Source: CAYNYI01 sp964401455
GTDB lineage: Bacteria; Fibrobacterota; OXYB2-FULL-49-7; CAYNYI01
Length of the DNA stretch: 10,707 nt
Reading direction: 5' to 3'
Assembly (NCBI GenBank): GCA_964401455.1
Contig: CAYNYI010000094.1
Location: forward strand, 1-10,707
Below the pieces are notes generated by a model, which worked only from the letters and a program-made list of their open reading frames with translations, made no database searches and was not told where the DNA came from. The translations under genes and the position numbers were made by a program. This document shows positions 6,369 through 10,707 of the stretch, one piece after another (the first letter of the stretch is position 1; each line of letters opens with the position of its first letter).

Positions 6369-6920
6369 TTATTCCTGATTTTCTGTCTTTATCAGATTAA
6401 AATTATCGGGTGTTTTCCAGACTCCTTTGTGACCGCGTTTTTTTGCCTGCTCCCGGAACTCGTTTCTTACCCATTCTGCGTCTTCTTCGATCATTTCAAG
6501 AATCCCGTCTTTATAATCGAAAGTCCAGGTGTATTCCGGGTTTTTATGGTTGCGGGCTACTACTCTGCCTTTTTCGACCCGGTAGGGGAAAACGGCGCCG
6601 TTATCATTGCCGCCTATAAATTTACCGTTTATTTTCCAGTGCCAGCTGACTCTCTGCACGGGTTTTCCGCTGAACTTTCCTTTTGCGGCGGTGCTGTCGA
6701 ATTCAAATGAAAGATAGTAGGTATATACACCGGAAGCAGTATCAGTGGAAATTGTGCATGGGAAGCTGCCGGCCCATTTTTTGCTGGCCAGGTCTTCCAA
6801 TTTAAGTACAGCGGCTGCTGAAGTGTCCCCGGTTGACGTTTTTACTGTGTCTTTATCTTTCTGCGATCCGAAGGCCGAATAGACGGTTAAGATAAAAATA
6901 AAGATTATAAGATGCTTCAT
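6369..6920 (-). CDS. Secreted protein of unknown function
   Basis: A 183-residue protein with a clear signal peptide (MKHLIIFIFILTVYSAFG, cleavage near residues 18-19). A Lys/Thr/Ser-rich linker (20-40) follows, then a beta-rich domain of about 110 residues opening with LASKKWAGSF and containing several aromatic-alternating strands (YTYYLSFEF at 67-75, VSWHWKI at 91-97, YTWTFDY at 130-136). The C-terminus is charged and helical (EEDAEWVRNEFREQAKKRG). The strand pattern and the early 'W-x-G' recall lipocalin/calycin-type barrels, but this is inference and I recognise no named family. AAGGA lies 7 nt before the ATG. The gene converges on the nucleotidyltransferase, with 5 bp between stop codons and no terminator hairpin visible in the gap. 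Likely periplasmic. Confidence 0.75.
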   Translation of the reverse strand: MKHLIIFIFILTVYSAFGSQKDKDTVKTSTGDTSAAAVLKLEDLASKKWAGSFPCTISTDTASGVYTYYLSFEFDSTAAKGKFSGKPVQRVSWHWKINGKFIGGNDNGAVFPYRVEKGRVVARNHKNPEYTWTFDYKDGILEMIEEDAEWVRNEFREQAKKRGHKGVWKTPDNFNLIKTENQE

Positions 6921-7303
6921 TTGTATTTCCTTTACGGACGGCTCCTCAGGCCAGTGCGCCTAAAATATTATTGGATTTTCCGGCTTTTTCGTATCACTTA
7001 CTGTAACATTTTGAATAAAATAACTAATAGATTTATAAGAGGCAAAAGAGAAAATTAAAATTTCATGAAGCTGATATCCGATCAATGCTAAGTTAAAAAC
7101 GATAATTTTAATGTGTGTTTCGCACAGCTTGAAAGAATCAGGCTGACAGTATGTCCCGAGTCTCAAAAATGAGAAAAGCTTTTAAAATTTTAAAAAACTT
7201 TTTTACATCTTTTCTTAATGATTTGCGTTGATAGTGTGCAATAGCCATTGGAACAGTGTTTGCGAAATTTTTCCTGAGAAACCTCAAAATGCCAAACTTC
7301 AAC
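6921..7303. other. AT-rich intergenic region, no gene supported
   Basis: Between the divergent secreted-protein gene and the OB-fold pseudogene. It holds a GTGTGTTTCGCACAG mini-hairpin near 7112-7126, an AAGCTG/CAGCTT inverted repeat of about 60-bp span around it, a TCTCA/TGAGA hairpin at about 7160-7173, and a strongly A/T-tracted stretch (about 7175-7205) that should be intrinsically curved. The curved stretch could be an upstream promoter element, but I find no convincing -10/-35 pair for either neighbour. Confidence 0.4.
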
Positions 7304-7310
7304 AAGGAGG
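7304..7310 (+). promoter_or_regulatory. Strong ribosome binding site facing an ATA instead of ATG
   Basis: AAGGAGG is the best Shine-Dalgarno sequence in the window. No ATG, GTG or TTG follows at a usable distance in the coding frame, which reads ATC, ATT, ATA at 7312, 7315 and 7318. ATA at 7318 has ideal 7-nt spacing and is followed by a typical signal peptide (KDIRITRNAAIIGLLVFFSV), as expected of an ATG-to-ATA change. The ATT at 7315 (4-nt spacing) could instead be a rare start. Confidence 0.6.
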
Positions 7311-7317
7311 AATCATT

Positions 7318-7897
7318 ATAAAAGACATTAGGATAACACGTAACGCCGCAATTATCGGCTTACTGGTTTTTTTCTCGGTTGCCGCATCTGATAATTCATT
7401 TGAACTTGACTACGGAGAAGTAATCGTTACCGTGGAAATGGATGACTGGGACTGGTATAAGGAAGGAAAAGGAATAATCGAAGGAGATGAGGTTACAGTT
7501 TACGGCGCAGTAGATAACGATACTTATGAGATGACAACGATTGAAGCTTCTTCGGTTTATGTGGAGGACCTCAATGCTTATTTTTTATGTGAGCCCTGTC
7601 GATGAAGAAGATAATCCGGTTATAGTCACAACCTGGGCGACAGATTTTGATATCAGTCTTACCGGAAAGGTTACCGAGGTGGACGGAAGAGAATTTACTC
7701 TCGATACCGGTACGAGAGAAATGCAGGTAGATACGAGAATGATGGTTTATAATCCGATGGATAAATTCGGGTTCCAGAAGATCGAAAAAGGAGATATTGT
7801 GAGCGTTTCGGGAAACATGGACTTTGATGTCCTGGAACAAAAAGAACTGATGGCGGAATCTATAGTTACTTTAATTGAAGACGAGGGAATCCGCTGA
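7318..7897 (+). pseudogene. Secreted tandem OB-fold-like protein, disrupted by start loss and frameshift
   Basis: Two overlapping frames together encode one protein of about 192 residues. The first frame (7318 to about 7584) gives a signal peptide (to VAA|S) and a segment ending VYVEDLNAYF. The second (7586-7897) continues YVSPVDEEDNPVIV to the stop. Dropping one T from the T6 tract (7581-7586) joins them without loss. Each half contains the same pattern, GDEVTVYGAVDND...IEASSV and GDIVSVSGNMDFD...LMAESI, suggesting an internal duplication. The second half also has LTGKVTEVDGREFTLDTGT. This pattern fits small bacterial OB-fold (BOF/YgiW-like or DUF5666-like) periplasmic domains; the family link is inference. 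The expected start codon is ATA. Two independent lesions favour a pseudogene; sequencing error at the homopolymer, transcriptional slippage or a rare ATT start are the alternatives. Confidence 0.65.
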
Positions 7898-7898
7898 A

Positions 7899-7940
7899 AT
7901 AAAAAGAAAACCCTTCTTCCGGATTTTTCCGGAAGAAGGG
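7899..7940 (-). terminator. Strong intrinsic terminator of tRNA-Asn
   Basis: A perfect 12-bp stem (CCCTTCTTCCGG at 7911-7922 with CCGGAAGAAGGG at 7929-7940) closes a 6-nt loop. Read on the minus strand it starts 9 nt after the tRNA 3' end and is followed by the T-rich tail TTTTCTTTTTAT (7910-7899). On the plus strand the stem could also stop transcripts of the OB-fold gene, though the tail there (TAAATAAAAC) is poor in T. Confidence 0.85.
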
Positions 7941-7949
7941 TAAATAAAA

Positions 7950-8022
7950 CTGCCCGGATAGGACTCGAACCTACGACAGGGTGGTTAACAGCCACCTGCT
8001 CTACCAACTGAGCTACCAGGCA
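7950..8022 (-). tRNA. tRNA-Asn (anticodon GTT)
   Basis: A 73-nt cloverleaf. The acceptor stem TGCCTGG/CCGGGCA is fully paired with one T.G wobble and has discriminator G, as in other bacterial tRNA-Asn. The D-arm is GCTC...GAGC. The anticodon arm GGTGG-CTGTTAA-CCACC has GTT in the loop (7989-7987). The T-arm is GTAGG-TTCGAGT-CCTAT. The CCA tail is not encoded, so it must be added by CCA-adding enzyme. It has its own promoter and terminator and is divergent from recG. Confidence 0.97.
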
Positions 8023-8045
8023 ATAATGACCGATTTGTGACACAA

Positions 8046-8075
8046 ATAATATAAAAAATCCGGACCGAATGTCAA
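8046..8075 (-). promoter_or_regulatory. Promoter of tRNA-Asn
   Basis: On the minus strand a perfect TTGACA (8070-8075) is followed after 18 bp by TATTAT (8046-8051, 5 of 6 matches). Transcription should start near 8039, giving a 5' leader of about 17 nt. Confidence 0.75.
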
Positions 8076-8156
8076 GTTTTTTATGACGGTCCTGGTAGAC
8101 TTAAACAATTTTCTTCGCCGCATATACTTTCCGAATAATAGTATCTTTTCGGGAGT

Positions 8157-10238
8157 ATGAAAAAGACTGCCGTATTTCTTAATTCTCCTGTTTCGGTACT
8201 GAAAAATGTCGGCCAAAGACGTGAGGCCGCTTTTATCAAATGCAGCATAGCTTCGGTTTCGGACCTTCTTAATCATACACCTCTTCGATACCTGGACCGC
8301 ACACGAATTACCGGTTTGTCTGATATAACAGAAGAAGGTCATTATGTTTTTCACGGTCGCGTAGTTAAAATTTCCGAAATACCACGAAAAATGCTTAGGG
8401 TTTTTATTGAAGACGAGAAAGGTGGAGCCGTTCTTTTATGGTTCCGTGTTTTTCAGCACATAAAAAAAAGTATTAGCGAGGGATATTTCCTTTTCGGGGC
8501 CGGTGACGCCTCTTTTTATAAAGAGGGCTTGCAGTTCGCTCATCCGGAAATACACATGACCAAAGATGAAAGAGTAGAGATACCGCCGGAATTCAGAGGT
8601 TTTCTTCCTGTATATCCAATTTCCGAGGCGATGCGGTCAAACGGCATCCAGAACAGGATGCTCAGAAAAATAATTAAAGACGCATTGGAAAGGCTGGAGA
8701 CTGATAGTTGTGAGGAAATACCAGAAATTATACGCCGTAAGCGATTGTATCCTCCTTTAAAGGAGGTTTACCGGAAGGTTCATTTTCCGCATGAAAAACA
8801 TGAGATGAATTTGATAAATCGTCTTAAATACAGTGAAATATTTATTTTTCTCTATAAACTCGCTCAGTTTCGACGAGATAATCTTGTTAAAGGTTTTGCC
8901 TGCAATAACAGCCGGAGCGCGATAAACATGTTTCTCAGCCGCCTCGGTTTCAAACTTACATCCGCGCAGGAAAAGGTTCTTGATGAAATAAAGTCGGACA
9001 TGTTTTCCGAGCGCAGAATGTACAGATTGCTACAGGGAGATGTCGGTTCCGGTAAAACGGTAATCGCTGCTCTCGCAGCTCTTATTGCGAAATATTCGGG
9101 AAGACAGACTGTTCTTATGGCCCCGACATCTGTTTTGGCGGAACAGCATTATGATACTTTCAGAAAAATATTTGAATATATAGGTTTCCACACAATTCTA
9201 ATAACGGGTTCTCTTGATGATAAAGAGAAAACAATCGCGGAAACTGCGGTATCCGACGGTTCTGCGGATATAATAATCGGTACTCATGCTGCGGTCAGTC
9301 CATCGCTTCGCTACCATAATCTCGGACTTGTAATAGTTGATGAGCAGCACCGGTTCGGTGTAGGCCAACGGCTGAAACTCGTAGCCAAAGGAAATAGACC
9401 GGATATCCTTGTTATGAGCGCAACTCCTATTCCGAGAACAATGGCCCATATCCTGTACGGGGACCTGGATATCTCCGTTATTGACACACTTCCGCCGGGA
9501 AGAAAATCTCCCTCAACCCATATTGTCCCCCCCCGTAAGATTAATGATATGCATTTTTTTATAAAAGAAAGAGTAAAAATGGGCGGGAGGGCGTTTTTCG
9601 TATTTCCGTCTATTGAAGATTCTCCGAATAATGAAAAAAGAGCACTAATAAAAGGCTTTAAAGAGCTTGAAGAGATTTATCATGGTATCCCGGTGGCTAT
9701 GGCCCACGGCCGTATGGATAAATCCGAAATGCGGGAAGTGATCTCCGGTTTCAGGTCAGGGCTCTTTAAAATACTCGCTTCCACTACAATTGTTGAAGTA
9801 GGTCTTCATGTTCCGGAAGCGGATATTATGGTTATTGAAGGCGCTGAGAATTTCGGTCTTTCACAGCTTCATCAGCTTCGGGGCAGGGTTGGAAGAAGCG
9901 ATACAGACTCTTACTGTCTGCTTATTCCGGGCACAGGGGCGGAGCCGAAGGCAATGGAGCGTTTAAGGCTTTTTTCTTCTGAGAATGACGGGTTCAGAAT
10001 TGCCGAGGCGGATTTTAAATTACGGGGGCCTGGAGATATGACCGGTCTTCGGCAGTCCGGGCTTCCCGAATTCCGTTTTATTAATCTATATTCAGACGCC
10101 GAACTTATATCTGAAGCGAAAGCTGATGTTGAAAAGGTTGTCACAGGTCATTATGAATGCAGCCGGGAGGAGAAAAAGAAAATTGAGGAAATAATCAGGC
10201 TTTCTTCTTATAAAGAAATTACAATGTTCGGAAGCTGA
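8157..10238 (+). CDS. recG: ATP-dependent DNA helicase RecG
   Basis: A 693-residue superfamily 2 double-strand translocase that remodels stalled replication forks and branch-migrates Holliday junctions in the cytoplasm. The length is typical. The N-terminal region (SPVSVLKNVGQRRE...RYLDRT, 10-49) leads into the wedge OB-fold that grips the fork (about 60-150). The helicase motifs follow: Walker A GDVGSGKT (294-301), APTSVLAEQH (322-331), GTHA (375-378), DEQH (395-398), SATPIPRT (421-428), motif V TTIVEVGLHVPEAD (543-556) and motif VI QLHQLRGRVGR (570-580). The C-terminal TRG element is GPGDMTGLRQSG (624-635). Motif V has LH where most RecG proteins have VD or ID. Only a GGGAG one base before the ATG serves as ribosome site. 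A TAG at 8139 excludes an earlier start. It converges with the SPOR gene, with 6 bp between stops. Confidence 0.97.
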   Translation: MKKTAVFLNSPVSVLKNVGQRREAAFIKCSIASVSDLLNHTPLRYLDRTRITGLSDITEEGHYVFHGRVVKISEIPRKMLRVFIEDEKGGAVLLWFRVFQHIKKSISEGYFLFGAGDASFYKEGLQFAHPEIHMTKDERVEIPPEFRGFLPVYPISEAMRSNGIQNRMLRKIIKDALERLETDSCEEIPEIIRRKRLYPPLKEVYRKVHFPHEKHEMNLINRLKYSEIFIFLYKLAQFRRDNLVKGFACNNSRSAINMFLSRLGFKLTSAQEKVLDEIKSDMFSERRMYRLLQGDVGSGKTVIAALAALIAKYSGRQTVLMAPTSVLAEQHYDTFRKIFEYIGFHTILITGSLDDKEKTIAETAVSDGSADIIIGTHAAVSPSLRYHNLGLVIVDEQHRFGVGQRLKLVAKGNRPDILVMSATPIPRTMAHILYGDLDISVIDTLPPGRKSPSTHIVPPRKINDMHFFIKERVKMGGRAFFVFPSIEDSPNNEKRALIKGFKELEEIYHGIPVAMAHGRMDKSEMREVISGFRSGLFKILASTTIVEVGLHVPEADIMVIEGAENFGLSQLHQLRGRVGRSDTDSYCLLIPGTGAEPKAMERLRLFSSENDGFRIAEADFKLRGPGDMTGLRQSGLPEFRFINLYSDAELISEAKADVEKVVTGHYECSREEKKKIEEIIRLSSYKEITMFGS
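8751..8766. repeat. 16-bp perfect palindrome inside recG
   Basis: CCTCCTTTAAAGGAGG, fully self-complementary, encodes part of PPLKEV (about residues 199-204) of RecG. The right arm is a consensus Shine-Dalgarno sequence, but no start codon lies at a usable distance. It may be a chance product of codon choice. Confidence 0.5.
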
Positions 10239-10244
10239 TCAGGT

Positions 10245-10707
10245 CTATTCTTTTACCCAGACCGAAGACTCCACAATCCAGGCATCGTAAGCAAGATTTT
10301 TAATTTCCGATGCGAGTTCTTCGGCTTCTTTCCGGTTGCGGCAGTTACCGATCCGTACTTTAAACAAAGGCGCCTCGAAAAGAACGTATACAGGACGACC
10401 AAGCTTGTTCTCAAGCTGCTTTTTCATCTCTCTGGCGGATTCAGAATCTTTTGAGGAAGTTATCTGAACGCGGAAACCCTCTATCTTTTTATATCTTCCA
10501 CTTGCATTGTTTCGGATGTTTTTTTTGTCAGTATCGGTAATCTTTGTTTCGGACTCTATTTTTTCAGATACCGGAGACGGTATATTGTCCTCTGAAATAG
10601 TTATTTTTTTTAACGAAGTTTCTTCTTTTATCAGGGCATCTTCTGAGTCAAGATATAATTCATTTCCTTCATTGATCCGGTCAATTGCGGTAGGTGTATA
10701 TTTACTT
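10245..10707 (-). CDS. SPOR-domain protein, 5' end beyond the window
   Basis: The minus-strand frame ending at the TAG at 10245-10247 stays open to the right edge, giving 153 visible residues with the N-terminus missing. The internal ATG at 10427 lies inside the domain and is not the start. Visible residues 1-75 are a charged, Glu/Ser/Lys-rich linker (ELYLDSEDALIKEE, PSPVSEKIESETK), typical of extended periplasmic spacers. Residues about 83-149 are a SPOR domain: GFRVQITSSKDSESA, then RPVYVLFEAPLFKVRIGNC, RNRKEAEELASEIKN and DAWIV. SPOR domains bind denuded glycan strands of septal peptidoglycan, so a role in cell division or envelope maintenance is likely. A signal peptide or membrane anchor is expected upstream but cannot be seen. 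The gene faces recG. Confidence 0.85.
   Translation of the reverse strand, partial: SKYTPTAIDRINEGNELYLDSEDALIKEETSLKKITISEDNIPSPVSEKIESETKITDTDKKNIRNNASGRYKKIEGFRVQITSSKDSESAREMKKQLENKLGRPVYVLFEAPLFKVRIGNCRNRKEAEELASEIKNLAYDAWIVESSVWVKE

Noticed and set aside
6960..7166. 68-residue minus-strand ORF in the intergenic region
   Set aside because: No ribosome site, no recognisable features, and a composition expected of AT-rich non-coding DNA.
7228..7317. TTG start at 7228 for the OB-fold gene
   Set aside because: It would place about 30 polar residues before the signal peptide and ignore the strong AAGGAGG at 7304-7310.
7950..8022. tRNA-Asn as an integration (att) site for a mobile element
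   Set aside because: No integrase gene and no second copy of the tRNA 3' end was seen in the window.

Overview
The window reads as ordinary chromosomal DNA from a Gram-negative-type (diderm) bacterium of moderate to low GC. The two-membrane plan is inferred from a signal-anchored periplasmic parvulin foldase, a Cys-anchored lipoprotein, several signal-peptide proteins and a SPOR-domain protein. Housekeeping genes recognised with confidence are rlmB (23S rRNA 2'-O-methyltransferase), recG (branch-migration helicase) and a tRNA-Asn. I cannot place the organism below this level. I see no insertion sequence, integrase, phage gene, CRISPR array or rRNA.

Layout, left to right. Positions 1-1651 are read from the minus strand: a putative structured leader or small RNA ending in an intrinsic terminator, then rlmB, then a cysteine-rich lipoprotein with its own promoter. 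Positions 1686-6363 are read from the plus strand: a membrane protein combining a YciB/IspZ-like domain with a C-terminal Nudix hydrolase, a 722-residue PpiD/SurA-like foldase, then a near-consensus promoter driving a 41-residue secreted peptide and a closely following NTP_transf_5-type nucleotidyltransferase. A small secreted protein (6369-6920) faces the nucleotidyltransferase. After about 400 bp of AT-rich spacer comes a two-lesion pseudogene of a secreted OB-fold-like protein (7318-7897). Next are tRNA-Asn (minus strand, with promoter and terminator), recG (plus) and the 3' part of a SPOR-domain gene (minus) that runs off the right edge.

Much of the accessory content is cell-envelope related: lipoprotein, foldase, SPOR protein, YciB-like membrane domain and three small secreted proteins. 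The least explained items are (1) the run of hairpins between rlmB and the Nudix fusion, on the minus strand, ending in a terminator immediately before the rlmB start; (2) the two-gene unit of a 41-residue secreted peptide plus nucleotidyltransferase; (3) the OB-fold gene with both a lost start codon and a frameshift at a T6 tract. None of these proves a new system. The RNA element and the peptide-nucleotidyltransferase pair are the best candidates for follow-up.
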